A DNA stretch of 64,000 nt from Kalaharituber pfeilii (GCA_015179045.1 WHUZ01000090.1:124001-188000); one strand, 5' to 3'; numbered from the stretch's first letter, positions 11,570 to 21,531 are shown. Program-made: numbers and translations. Notes: a model not told the origin generated them from the sequence alone.

Positions 11570-11977
11570 TGTGGGTCAGAGCATTCTTCAATATAATGAT
11601 TACTATCTAGATCACCTGGATATCTATTTATATTTAGCAAAATATATTGTAAAAAAAATAAAAAATAAAAAAACTTACTGTGATAGTAAAAGCTCACGTA
11701 ATGTTAATTGAGGGTAATCATTAATTATTCGTATAATTAATGCCCCATTGACTTGAACCAAGGAGTTTTCGAGAGGAATATCAATTGCATCGTCAAAAAA
11801 CATATGAATATCCATAGATAAGGATTGACTAGAATCGACTGAAATAATATTAATGTCTGAATCAATCCAAATGGTCGTATGAATATTACGAAATAATGGA
11901 GAGTGAAATGCAGAATCGCTATCGCATGATAGTACTGGTGCAGCAATCTGTAAAATTGAACTATAACTGAGAGACAT
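11570..11977 (-). CDS. Unknown two-exon gene, copy B (exon 1 intact, exon 2 truncated)
   Basis: Exon 1 is open for about 100 codons (11977 to 11677) and ends in LTLRELLLSQ at a GTAAGT donor. An intron with T-rich stretches and a TTGCTAAAT branch-like motif follows, and exon 2 begins YPGD.DS..YIEEC before reaching the fold-back spacer. In less truncated copies exon 2 continues NVIGQVGRISEPTGDLTPYN...VFGKIIEVHG. I do not recognise the family. The alternation of short hydrophobic strands (VQVNGALI, ATLNVIGQVGRI, VEYSVMCFF, ALVAVFGKI) would suit a small beta-barrel such as an OB fold, but that is a guess. Whether this copy is expressed cannot be told. Confidence 0.6.
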
Positions 11978-12164
11978 GTTCGAATGAATACTAAAAGTAG
12001 AATAAAAAGAAGATATGGGTACTTGGAAATTAAGTGTAGTTTAGGAGTAGGTAAAATAGGCATTAAAATGAAGTCGATATGTAGAAGTTAGAAGCTGAAA
12101 ATTAATACTTAAATATTTGTAGGTAGCGGGCTATAAGAAGTAAGCAGTAATTAATAAGCAGTTA

Positions 12165-12926
12165 TCAGCTAGCTTTCTTCGAAGCCACAACCTCCACAAG
12201 TGGATAGCACGCAAGCGACCTCCATTAACTCCGGAAAGCGCAAAGGCACATCTCAAATGGGCGTTAGAACGCAAACATTGGACAGCGGAAGACTTTGAAG
12301 GTGTTATATGGAGCGATGAATGAAGCGTGGAGGTGAGCAAGGATGCTCAGCAAATATGGGTATTTCGAACACCAGCAAAAAAGTGGCACAAGGAGTGCAT
12401 CTCACCGAAAAAAACAGGCAAGGGTATTTTCATAATGGTCTTGGGTTTGTTTTTATGGCGGAAACAGAGGTATCTTGCTACCTATCTTGGAGGGAACCTT
12501 GAACGCCAGTCGCTATGTGGAAATTATGGAGGAACATCTTTGGCCACTCTATTGCAAGATCAGCAAGGACTTTGGAGATGCCACCTTTTAGCAAGATAAT
12601 GCTCCAATCCATAAGGCAAAAGTAGTTCAAGCCTTTCCTGAAGAATCTCAAATGACTGTCGAGGCACCCCCCCCCCCCCCCCCAACTCCCCTGACCTCAA
12701 CCCTATTGAGCACGTCTGGATTACCCTGAAGCGCAAGCTGCACCACAAGTTCCCAAATACTCGGTTTCTTAAAGGAGGTCCTGATACTGTTAGAAAGGTG
12801 TTAGGAGAACGTCTGTCGGAAGTATGGGAGGAATTGGACTCTTTTCACTTTACCCCTCTCTATCAGAGTATGCCTGACCGGGTCGAAGTTGTTATTGAGG
12901 CCAAAGGCTGGCATACCCATTACTAG
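12165..12926 (+). pseudogene. Tc1-like transposase, catalytic half
   Basis: Continuation of the Tc1 gene interrupted at 10817. Readable pieces: LRSHNLHKWIARKRPPLTP, then VIWSDE-stop-SVEV (first catalytic D; a TGA at 12319-12321 replaces a Cys or Trp codon), QIWVFRTPAKKW, a frameshift near 12440, YVEIMEEHLWPLY, F-stop-QDNAPIHKAKV (second D), SPDLNPIEHVWITLKRKL (the E), and a C-terminal end HTHY-stop. A poly-C run (about 12667-12684) lies between second D and E and enlarges the usual 34-residue spacing. DD(34)E Tc1/mariner family, inactive. Confidence 0.85.
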
Positions 12927-13109
12927 TCCACCGTCTGTGTACATAGACATGAAAGCTGAGTAGCCAAATAAGTAGATCTGTATCATCGGAGATATTGTAG
13001 CAAGTTTGGTGTCAATTGCACATATATGGGAAGATATATGATACAAGCGATGGAGCGGCCTCGGCCGGTCTGTCTTGGCGTAGTGTCCGTGCTAGCTGCT
13101 GCTCTTTGA

Positions 13110-13300
13110 ATTTTTTTTTGGTCCATGCCATCCTATTGCTGCACTTCTACCTGTACTTCTGCCTGCACTTCTGCCTGCACTTGCGCCTGCACTCCCGCCA
13201 GCACTTCGGCCTGCAATTCCGCCTGTACTTCTGCCAGCGTATTCGCCTGCATTTTCGCCTGCAGTTTGGCCAGTATTTCGGCCTCAGTACGCGCCGCTTT
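13110..13300 (-). repeat. 12-bp tandem repeat encoding (A-E-V-Q)n
   Basis: On the minus strand a 12-bp unit of the type GCAGAAGTGCAG is repeated with variation more than ten times, encoding ...ILAKLQAKMQ...AEVQAELQAEV...VEVQQ and then a TAG stop near 13134. The reading frame is closed upstream near 13335, so only a C-terminal coiled-coil tail of some protein remains. On the + strand the same DNA reads as a Thr/Ser/Ala/Cys-rich peptide, which is probably a shadow. Confidence 0.6.
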
Positions 13301-13581
13301 CTTCAGTACAATTCGCGCCGATTACACATCACGATCTGCTGTGGACGGTTCGCATACCAGTGGTAGTCACACTACATCTACTCCCTTTTGCTGTACATTT
13401 ATTGATAATGTAGCTAACTATTTATACTGTATATATATAGTATATTCTGTTGGCGCACATCATACTGGCCCAGGGTACTTGGTACTTCTACTGCTACTTG
13501 ATTTTACTATACAATAATCCTGGATACTACTGGCTACTACTATACGTACTGGATTACCGTGCTTGATAGTAGTAGTACACT

Positions 13582-14220
13582 ATGTCTAGTGGATTATCTA
13601 TGGAGAATTTCTTGGAGCAGTGGGAGGTACCTAGTATTACTGGGTGTATATTTGATGCTGCCGATAGGTTACTATGCAAGGCTTCGCAGGATTTTTTCTA
13701 TAGGCAGGATATTCAGAGGTACCGGCGGGACCTTTTTACATATTTGCAGAAGGGTGGTATTCCTTTGCAGTATAGTGCTGCGAAAGATTTTGTTACTATG
13801 ATGAAAAAGTTGAAGGGGAAAAAGCGCATGCACCGAAGGGAGGTACTGAAGAGTGCAGGTATTGGTAGTAGAACTACTTCTACTACAGTAGCTTCGTATT
13901 ATTTGAAGCGTCTAGCAGTACCCTATTCTGCTGCTAATACCTGGGTTGCCGAAACCTCTACTACTTTTACGGATTGGGCACACTATATGGAAAATTATAC
14001 TCTTGCTGATGGGCGGAATAAGCACTATCCAGTGGGGCTGCTTGATATGAACCGGCTACAGCTAGTAGTTAATGCTACTGATAATGTATGTAGTGGTTTA
14101 TGATATAGATACCCATGAAATAGTACTGGTAGTGCTAAGAATTTTTGGCGGATCGCAGCTTGCTGGATGGGTGGATAATATTGCTGCGAAGGCTACAAAA
14201 GTTGGGAAATCGGTGCGGGT
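13582..14220 (+). pseudogene. Unrecognised protein, truncated by insertion
   Basis: A frame from ATG 13582 runs 173 codons (MSSGLSMENFLEQWEVPSIT..., RRDLFTYLQKGG, ...TFTDWAHYMENY) and stops at 14101. The next frame continues immediately with THEIVLVVLRIFGGSQLAGW and VDNIAAKATKVGKSVR up to about 14215, where a GTAAGTGT donor-like sequence occurs. The coding character on both sides of 14100 suggests one gene with a 1-nt shift or a missed tiny intron. Unknown-gene copy C begins at about 14230 and probably removed the 3' part. No family recognised. Confidence 0.4.
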
Positions 14221-14674
14221 AAGTGTGTATATATGTATATAAGTATTGTTGGAATTTCGTGTTGGAAGGAATGTAATGTCAATAATTAATATACAAATAT
14301 CATGGCTCATAGAATGAACTTCAATTATTTTCCCAAATACTGCTACTAAGGCATTGCGCCTTGGAAGAGGAGTATTTGAAAAACGTTTAGAGTGAGGGAA
14401 AAAACACATAACTGAATACTCAACGATAGAACCTCGAGTCTCATAAACACGAGTTCTTAGTTCAAACATCCGTAAATTATATGTAAGGTTGCAGGATGCG
14501 GGTCACGGCATTGTTCAATATCATGGCCACTATCTGGATCACCCGGATATATGAATTTTTTTTGGTAAAAAAAAACAAAGAAAACATACTTACTGTGGTA
14601 GTAAAAGCCCTATACTACTAATTGAGGGTAATTATTAATTATTTGTACCCCACCAACTTGTACCAAGGAGTTTT

Positions 14675-15924
14675 TTTTTTTTTTTTTTTTTTTTTATATC
14701 ATTAATCGCTTGCCGCCCTATGGGCTATGGCGATGTCTTAAATACATAGAGAAGTAAGACGTAAGAAGTACACTAACCTCCCCAAGCAATGAATAACTGT
14801 AACTCGGTCCCCTCACTCCCCAAGCATCTCTATCAGCTTCTTCAGTGGGTCCTCCTCCCCCTCCTCTCCCCGGGGGGGCCTTCTGATGTGCTCTTCCCCC
14901 CCAGGCCACCTCCGTCTGAGTCATGTTCTTATCTGATAAAACACTGTGGAAGTCATCCACATAGGATCTGGTGAACTCTCTCCCCGCTGTCTTACTCGCC
15001 ACCGGTGCTATGCCTACTAGGAATAACACCGGGACAGTGGAGATCCTTGGGGAGCGCCGTCCGTCATTGTGAATTCCACCCGTTTCTTTTCGTCCCACAC
15101 CATGTTGCACCTGGTCGGTCTCAGGAAATTATCTGCAAAGGCCGCTATGTTGTGGTTGACCCTCTCCAGTCGCTCCACCACTCTTCTCCTTCTTACGTGG
15201 TTGAATGCAGACCTGATGTCATCCCCCACTATCGCCACCCACTCGCCTTTTTCCAGTCTCCCGTCCACCTCCTTTAACGTTTGCCTCTGCAGGTCCTCGG
15301 CTCCTCTCCGTGGTCTCCCCCCCAGCTGAGTATTGTGAAGTAAAGTGTCCTGCTTTTGTATCAGGTCCGCAACTACTTTCTGACCCAGCTTTGCTACAGT
15401 ATTCAGTAGTGTGATGGGTCTCCAGCTCACTGGTAGCTCTCTCGGTTTCTCTTTCTTTCTAATCATAACCATGTCAAATCCTCTGCCCATTTCGTAGTCC
15501 CCGTTTATGTATTCTACTATCCTCTCCCTTACTGCCTCGTATAGGGTTGTCCCTTTCAAGAGTTTAAGTAACCCGTACTGTACTCCATCTGGACCGGGAG
15601 CTGATCTGAATTTGGTTTTCATTAGGGCTCTGTTTACGGCTGTCCTCGCCTTCTCCCTTTCTATCATTAATCCGTTCGGTCGCACTCGTTCTCCCTGCTC
15701 TGTCTCCTCTGTGATGAAGTGCCTCCCTATAAGGGTGTCTGCTATCTCTCGGTCCGATCCTTTAATACCCATTAGGTCTTTCTCGTGGAATGGGTCCCTC
15801 GCTAGTCTGAAAACGTCCCATGGAGAAGTGATCCTGTCCTCCTCCAGGAACTCCTCCCAGTATCGCTTCTTCTTTTCCTGAATGATTTCTCTCAGTAGCC
15901 TCCGTGCTCTGGATCTGGCATGGA
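14675..15924 (-). mobile_element. 5'-truncated, internally deleted LINE with 13-bp target duplication
   Basis: Non-LTR retrotransposon on the minus strand. The poly-A end (poly-T on +) starts at about 14671; the 3' UTR is the ~55-bp tail shared with the other L-tail copies. Flanking ACCAAGGAGTTTT at 14662-14674 and 15925-15937 is the target-site duplication. It sits inside unknown-gene copy C, whose uninterrupted paralogs read straight through this site. The 5' end is truncated within the linker before the RT. A large deletion removes everything between the YVDD region and the 3' end. Confidence 0.85.
15017..15920 (-). pseudogene. LINE reverse transcriptase fragment
   Basis: Open frame (from about 15920) with the linker typical before a LINE RT (IIQEKKKRYWEEFL) then RT motifs: APGPDGVQYGLLK, WRPITLLNT, GGRPRRGAEDLQ, DDIRSAFNHV and TDGAPQGSPLS. 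After a frameshift near 15030 the frame 14718-15110 carries VLFLVGIAPV and the catalytic YVDDF. No thumb, RNase H or zinc-knuckle follows. It would copy its own RNA if intact; this copy cannot. Confidence 0.85.
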
Positions 15925-16084
15925 ACCAAGGAGTTTTCGAGGAGGAATATCAGTTGCATTCTCGAAAAACATATAGATATCCATTGATAAGCATTGGCTA
16001 GAATCGACTGAAATAATATTGATGTCTGAACCAATCCAAATGGTCGTTTAAATATTACAAAATATTGGAGAGTGAAATGCAGAA

Positions 16085-16086
<2 letters not shown>

Positions 16087-16122
<36 letters not shown>

Positions 16123-16158
16123 CAATACTCGCGTGCCGCCTGAGAGGCTATAGTGAGA
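16087..16158 (-). mobile_element. Minimal LINE-tail insertion
   Basis: A T-run of about 36 plus 'actcgcgtgccgcctgagag', i.e. the L-tail 3' end only, about 60-70 bp. Flanked by AATGCAGAATC on both sides (about 16076-16086 and 16160-16170), a target-site duplication inside unknown-gene copy C. Confidence 0.75.
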
Positions 16159-16639
16159 AAATGCAGAATCATTCATCGCCTGATAATACTGGTGCCGCAA
16201 TCTGTAAAATTGAACTATAACTGAGAGACATCTCGAAGTGAATAATAAAAATAGACTAAGAAGAAAATATGAGTACTTGAGAGTTAGGTGTAGTTTAGAG
16301 TCTGGGCACGAGAACATGTATGATATAGTTACTGTAACTATTTCTTGATTTCGCTTCTTAATTTCTTGATATAAAAATTTACTAAAGTGCATGCCCTGAC
16401 TATCATTTTTAGCCTCCGCCTAGTGATATAATATTAGTAAAGGATTATCTATTCCCTTTTTGAAACCGAACCTAGAGGCTAGGCAGAGGCTAAAAATAAT
16501 AGTCAGGGCACGACAACAGAGGGCACTTTAGTAATAGAAATTTATTTACTAATTCTATACTAATTCTTGATTTCGATTTTAATTTCTTGAAATATAAAAA
16601 ATTTAGTTTAGGCCATTTCTTATATTTCTTACTGAATTA

Positions 16640-17215
16640 TTAATCGCTAATTATTTTTAGCTGATCTCTCTTTATTACTTACTATCTACTCGGTATTCAC
16701 TACTTGCTAATCACTACTTATAACATATTTGCATCGATGTGAGCTGAATCACTATTGAGTTTTGTAGTATATGTATATCATGCTCGGCTCTCACTAGCTC
16801 AGCTGTCGAGTAGTACTCAGTCACGACATACATATAACTCATACTAGCCCGCTTAGCAGTCATGCCGACCTACTATCTACTTACGACTTACTACTTGCTA
16901 CTTGCTACTCACTACTCACTATCTGCTACTTGCCATGGTAATTATTTCCAATTGATCTCTCTTTACTTATATCTTACTACTTGCTACTAGTGCCTACTGC
17001 TCACTGCTCACTGCTTACTACTCACTGGTCACGAGTTCTGCTCCTTGCTCGCTACTTACTACTTACTCTTACTATCTACATACTACTCACTACTCGCTAC
17101 TTGCTAAATTATTATTTACTACTTATTTCTAGCTGATCACTATTCATTGATTATCAATCACTAGTTACTATCTAACGACTGCTGATCACTGTAGGTTGAT
17201 TATCGCTTTCTAGTT
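16640..17215. repeat. TACT-rich low-complexity tract
   Basis: About 550 bp dominated by degenerate 'tactacttgctactcac'-like units (tact/ttact/gcta/cact), continuing after the solo LTR to about 17530. It forms the left flank of unknown-gene copy D; the last part (gctgataactgcttattaat) also flanks the right arm at 12145-12170. No coding sequence. Confidence 0.6.
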
Positions 17216-17220
17216 GTTTC

Positions 17221-17434
17221 TGTAACGGATGGTGGTAAACGCAGAGAGTTACCGTCCGCCAGGCCAAAAAGACACTTGACCAGCGATACTCACTAGTCCC
17301 CTGCGTAGCTCATATAGCACTCGCGACTGCGACGCCGGCGCCCGGCTGTCGCATATCGCCTACATCGCATATGCGCATACTGCGCGCGCGCATCTACCGA
17401 CCGCCCGCCCTACGGTTGCGGTGAATCCGTAACA
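17221..17434. mobile_element. Solo LTR (214 bp) with 5-bp target duplication
   Basis: Begins TGTAACGG and ends CCGTAACA, i.e. TG...CA ends with a short inverted terminus, flanked by GTTTC on both sides (17216-17220, 17435-17439). A 216-bp relative lies at 23574-23789, also with a 5-bp duplication. Size, ends and 5-bp duplication fit the LTR of a Ty3/gypsy-like or other LTR element left after LTR-LTR recombination. A Ginger-type MITE is the alternative. Confidence 0.75.
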
Positions 17435-17680
17435 GTTTCTTGATAATCGTTGATCACAACTTACTACTAGTTGATCATTTTTCGCTAATTACTGCTAGCT
17501 GATAACTGCTTATTAATTACTGCTTACTTCTTATAGCCCGCTACCTACAAATATTAAGTATTAATTTTCAGCTTCTAACTTCCACACATCGACTTCATTT
17601 TAACGCCTATTTTACCTACCCCTAATAACTTCCAACTACCCATATCTTCGTTTTATCCTACTTTTATTATTCATTCCAAC

Positions 17681-18322
17681 ATGTCTGTCAGTTATAGTTC
17701 AATTTTACAGATTGCTACGCCAGTACTATCATGCGATAGCGATTCTGCATTTCGCTCTCCATTATTTCGTAATATTCATACGACCATTTGGATTGATTCA
17801 GATATCAATATTATTTCGGTCGATTCTAGTCAATCCTTATCTATGGATATTCATATGTTTTTTGATGATGCAATTGATATTCCTCTCAAAAACTCCTTGG
17901 TTCAAGTCAATGGGGCATTAATTATACGAATAATTAATGATTACCCTCAACTAACATTACGTGGGCTTTTACTATCACAGTAAGTTTTTTTTTTTTTTCA
18001 ATATATTTTGCTAAATATAAATAGATATCTGGGTAATCCAGATAGTGATCACTATATTGAAGAATGCCCTGACCCACAACCTGCAACCTTAAATGTTATT
18101 GGTTAAGTGGGAAGAATTTTGGAACCTACTGGTGATTTAACTCTATATAATTTACAGATGTTTGAATTAAGAACTCATGTTTATGAGACTCAAGGTTCTA
18201 TCATTGAGTATTCAGTTATGTGTTTTTTCTCTGACTCTAGACGTTTTTCAAATACTCCTCTTCCAAGGCGCAATGCCTTAGTAGCAGTATTTGGAAAAAT
18301 AATTGGAGTTCATGGCTCGTAG
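17681..18322 (+). pseudogene. Unknown two-exon gene, copy D (one premature stop)
   Basis: Exon 1 17681-17979, intron 17980-18024 (GTAAGT, T-run, TTTGCTAAAT, ATAG), exon 2 from 18025. This gives the fullest view of the protein: an ~100-residue exon 1, then YLGNPDSDHYIEECPDPQPA, ATLNVIG, VGRI.EPTGDLTLYNLQMF, ELRTHVYETQGSIIEYSVMC, FFSDSRRFSNTPLPRRNA, LVAVFGKIIGVHGS. A TAA at about 18103-18105 replaces the CAA (Gln) found in copy E, a C-to-T change. Exon 2 ends in a stop at 18322 where the inverted copy E begins. Function unknown. Confidence 0.7.
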
Positions 18323-18640
18323 ACGTTTTTCAAATACTCCTCTTCCAAGGCGCAATGAGCCATGAACTTCAATTATTTTTCCAAATACTGCTACTAAGGC
18401 ATTGCGCCTTGGAAGAGGAGTATTTGAAAAACGTCTAGAGTCAAGGAAAAAACACATAACTGAATACTCAACGATAGAATCTCGAGTCTCATAAACACGA
18501 GTTCTTAATTCAAACATCTGTAAATTATATGGTGTTAAATCACCAGTAGGTTCTGAAATTCTTCCCACTTGACCAATAACATTTAAGGTTGCAGGTTGTG
18601 GGTCAGGGCATTCTTCAATATAAAGAATTATATACTTATT
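18278..18640 (-). pseudogene. Unknown two-exon gene, copy E (exon 2 only, inverted against copy D)
   Basis: Exon 2 of the same gene on the opposite strand, tail-to-tail with copy D: the two share about 300 bp in inverted orientation around a centre near 18335, where about 37 bp of 'agacgtttttcaaatactcc' sequence is present in an extra copy. The frame is open and continues upstream to about 18838 with unrelated sequence (ASDVEVKLLSKSLGDL) joined at 18640, so the reading frame is a fusion at a rearrangement point. Confidence 0.65.
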
Positions 18641-18844
18641 TATATATATGGCAGGCTGGTGGCAACTGGCGCCGCCAGTCGAAACAGTCAAATCACCAAG
18701 ACTTTTGCTTAGTAATTTTACTTCCACATCTGAGGCGAATCGAGAAACTGGAACATCAGCTTGAAAAGATATCCAAGCAATTTTGGGAATTCTTCGGTCA
18801 AACTTCTTACCTCCATCATCTGAGTCTGATAATATCACTGTTCC

Positions 18845-19828
18845 TCACTGAAATTTAGGTCTTAAATGAGAGTTAAGAGTGGGGGGGTCACAATTGAATC
18901 TTGATTGCCTCTTAAGCATGTATGTATATTGGTTAGAAAGATAGCTACAATAAAGTAACATCCAACTGGAGAAAATTCGATTTTTAAGCAGAGTAGTCCA
19001 AAAACTGCTATAAAGAATTGACTTTGCCAAAGCACTAATTCGTACAGAAGACATATGAGCATTGAAAGCTTGTAGTACTGGCCGTGGCAGCTCTTGGCCA
19101 GGTAGTGCTTTGTACCCCCCATTACACCCATATACTATTGCATGTAGATCTCGCAAAATCTCACAGACACCAGAATCTTGCCATACAGCATAATCTCCCA
19201 GTTTGCCCTCAAATGGGCCTGCAAGATGTGAGATAATTCCATCAAGTGTCATAACAGCTTGAAACTTTAATAACTCCTTATTTGCTACTGGTCGGCATAT
19301 CACCTTGAGTGTGCCATCAATAAATCCCCATACACCATCAACTCCTCCGGTTCGGCGTATAATGTCAGAATAGGTTGAAAGTTGTTGATACGTCAAACGT
19401 CGTGAGTCCCAAAAGAGCTTACTCTGGCATATCGTCCAGCTAGGTATTCAGTAATGTTATTGAAAATACTGGATTGCCAGGATTGTCCTCTTCCAAATAC
19501 ATGTAAATTCTCTTTCTATCGATTAGGAGCAGATAATCGGTAAAGAAGGAGACAAAATGCAAGCCTCCGGTGAGGGCTTCTATCTCTTAGAATATTTGAT
19601 CTTATCCAATCGCAGGTATGGCAGGACCTCTCGAATTTCGGCCTTTGTGAACCGAAAGTGCTCTATGCATTGCTCATCAGTCAAAGTATCTAATGAAAAC
19701 TCAACTGGGGGTGCTGGCAATGCTGGCCTCCTAGCTCGCTCGCCATATCGCTTCCTCCGCCAATTTCTTGTCGTATAAGCCACTGCGACTGTAGGAAGCA
19801 CTATGGAAGAGAGTACTACAGGCTGCAA
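18845..19828 (-). pseudogene. PIF/Harbinger transposase, copy 1 (decayed)
   Basis: DDE_Tnp_4-type nuclease. N-terminal part 19828-19580 (TDEQCIEHFRFTKAEIREVL), middle broken, then 19396-18845 with GVWGFIDGTLKVICRPVAN (first D) and AHMSSVRIS. The second acidic site reads YGCNGGY instead of the YGDPAY seen in copy 2, so the triad is lost. The VEW that should follow the SSVRIS block is also gone. Clearly homologous to copy 2 at 21532-22643. Confidence 0.75.
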
Positions 19829-20400
19829 CTGCTAGCTGCGAAATGCTGTAGGTGAATGTGCATGGTTAATGGCAGGTGGATTTGTTGCGGTAATGGATAC
19901 GGGGATATTAACGGGATATGAACGGGGAGTGCGTGCCAAACCTTTCATTTGCTGAAGTCCTGCTAAGATGACTAAAGCTCCCAAGAAGACCGAGCAAGCG
20001 AATAAAACATTCTTTATCCTATAGCGTCATGCAGCATGTAGAAAAGCAACGTAGGGTAACTGCCAGTATTATAGAACACCTGCAGGCGACTGGCACACGT
20101 TTGACACAGTTTTGGCAAGAGCGCTGTTCGTACTATTAGATAAGCAGAGGAGCAAAGACGTACTTAAACAACTTATGTGCAGGTGAAGGTTTCGGTCTTT
20201 ATATACGATGTGATGGATACATGAGGTAAGCACATCTGGATTCTCTCCGATTAAGTGACTGAGTTTCCGTATATTTTAACATATCCCTAATCTTCCAAGT
20301 GCTAGTTTTCTAGATGGGTGATAACAATTGCTTCTTATGTCCAAGTCTTATCTTATCCCTGTTCCACGTTATCCGATTCCATCAATTTAGCGAGCCGTCA
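19829..20400. other. Interval without recognised genes
   Basis: Flank of the Harbinger relic; no domain or repeat boundary that I can support. Confidence 0.35.
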
Positions 20401-21115
20401 GCAAATATTTCGGGTAGCTGTAGTCTGTGACAGGGGCATTTGATGGATTCTGGTATCGACAGCCCATATGTTCGAAGGTATATCTGGCTACAATTGGCCT
20501 TCTTGGATGTCTGTTCTGAAGATGGGTTCCAGTTGTGTGGAGGAGGTTTGAATCTGAACGTTTTTCTTAGTAATAGGTCTTCGACAAGGAACTGGAATAC
20601 GTCGATGTTCTTCGGTAGGTTGAGTGCCAGTGTCGAACTGTACAGTTCGTGTGAATTTCAGTCGATAGGTTTAGTTTGTTCCAATTGCGCTGTTTATGAG
20701 GTTCTCTTGGCATGTTTGGTGATTTTCTCGTCTACTTGCTCAGTGGTTCTTTCAGCTATGACCTCGTTGATTAGTTTGGCTTCATCGTACCACCTTGCTA
20801 CTTCTTCAATTTTCCGGCAGTGGAGGAGTACGATGTTAGTGTATTTGAGGTTAATAGATAGTCGGGCTTTTGTCGGCATTCGATGGTGTTTTCGTTGGTT
20901 GTCGGAAATGTCGTTTGTTCGCTCTTAGCTTTTATGTGCTTCTCCGGGCTCATAACCTAAAGGATCTTATAAAGAGAAGAGTTATTTTGCTCACTCGACA
21001 ATCTTGGAGCTCTGACACTCTAATTACATCTAATTCAAGGAGCTTCATGACCTCTTTTCTTCCAGCAATTCCCAGCGTCGCTAGAGTGTCAATTTCTGGT
21101 CCAAAAGGTTTTTCT
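20400..21115 (-). mobile_element. Ty1/copia fragment: LTR-like part, primer site and gag start
   Basis: On the minus strand a block at about 20957-21110 is repeated (inverted) at 30790-30945. It is followed by 'ggttatgagccc' (20948-20959), the same primer-binding-site-like sequence as at 28880-28892 after a copia LTR, and then by a gag-like reading frame (20879-20694: KYTNIVLLHCRKIEEVARWY, DEKITKHAKRTS). The + strand frame at 20440-20928 is only its antisense. Incomplete element. Confidence 0.55.
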
Positions 21116-21531
21116 TAGTATGGAAGGTTCTTTAGTAGCGCCAGCTTGGCAGCAACCCATGTATTTATGATACCTCATAAATGTACTTGAAGTTAAGCGA
21201 AGCTTCGACAGTAGAAGTATAGCAACAACAGTATACTAGAGGGATTTTGCAACCCTGAACATAACCCCAGCAGGACTTATTTCAAATCAACAAGGGTAAG
21301 ACGAAGTAACCCCAAACTGTAGTCTCGTCCCAAACTGCACAAGTACGGTCCAGAACCCCAGCGCATGAAATTTAGAACTCCACGTGATGTCGGAACCTCA
21401 CTTCTTCATTATCATCATCATCATAATTATCATCAAGTTCACTATGGATACCCAACTTGAACACCAACGCAAACGCCAGATTGCTCTTGGATTAGTGATA
21501 ATAGGGTATTTTTCAAGTAATACTCCTAAGT

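Larger units (their letters stand above)
10817..12165. mobile_element. Fold-back (inverted-repeat) insertion carrying two copies of an unknown gene
   Basis: The left arm (10817 to about 11390) and right arm (about 11568 to 12145) are inverted copies of each other; the arms start with 'gcttacttcttatagcccgc' read inwards. Each arm holds the promoter, exon 1, a poly-T-rich intron and the start of exon 2 of the same gene, pointing towards the centre. The ~175-bp spacer contains 'ggctaaaaataatagacagg', a motif also present at 16400-16520 beside other copies. The whole block interrupts a Tc1-like transposase, so it arrived as an insertion. Confidence 0.75.
14100..16270 (-). pseudogene. Unknown two-exon gene, copy C, interrupted by two LINE insertions
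   Basis: On the minus strand the copy starts near 16232 (MSLSYSSILQIAAPVLS), is broken by a short LINE tail at 16087-16155, resumes (TTIWIGSDINIISVDSSQ, MDIYMFF), is broken again by the LINE at 14675-15924, and resumes with VQVGG...PQL and exon 2 (about 14560-14100: CRDPHPATL..., NTPLPRRNALVAVFGKIIEV). Many substitutions and stops; non-functional. It matches copies A, B, D and E along its length outside the insertions. Confidence 0.75.

Noticed and set aside
17221..17434. MITE interpretation of the TGTAACGG...CCGTAACA element
   Set aside because: The inverted match is confined to about 8-10 terminal bases with TG/CA ends and a 5-bp duplication, which suits an LTR better; kept only as an alternative.
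20440..20928. 162-codon plus-strand frame
   Set aside because: Antisense to a copia gag-like frame that follows an LTR and primer-site-like sequence on the minus strand.
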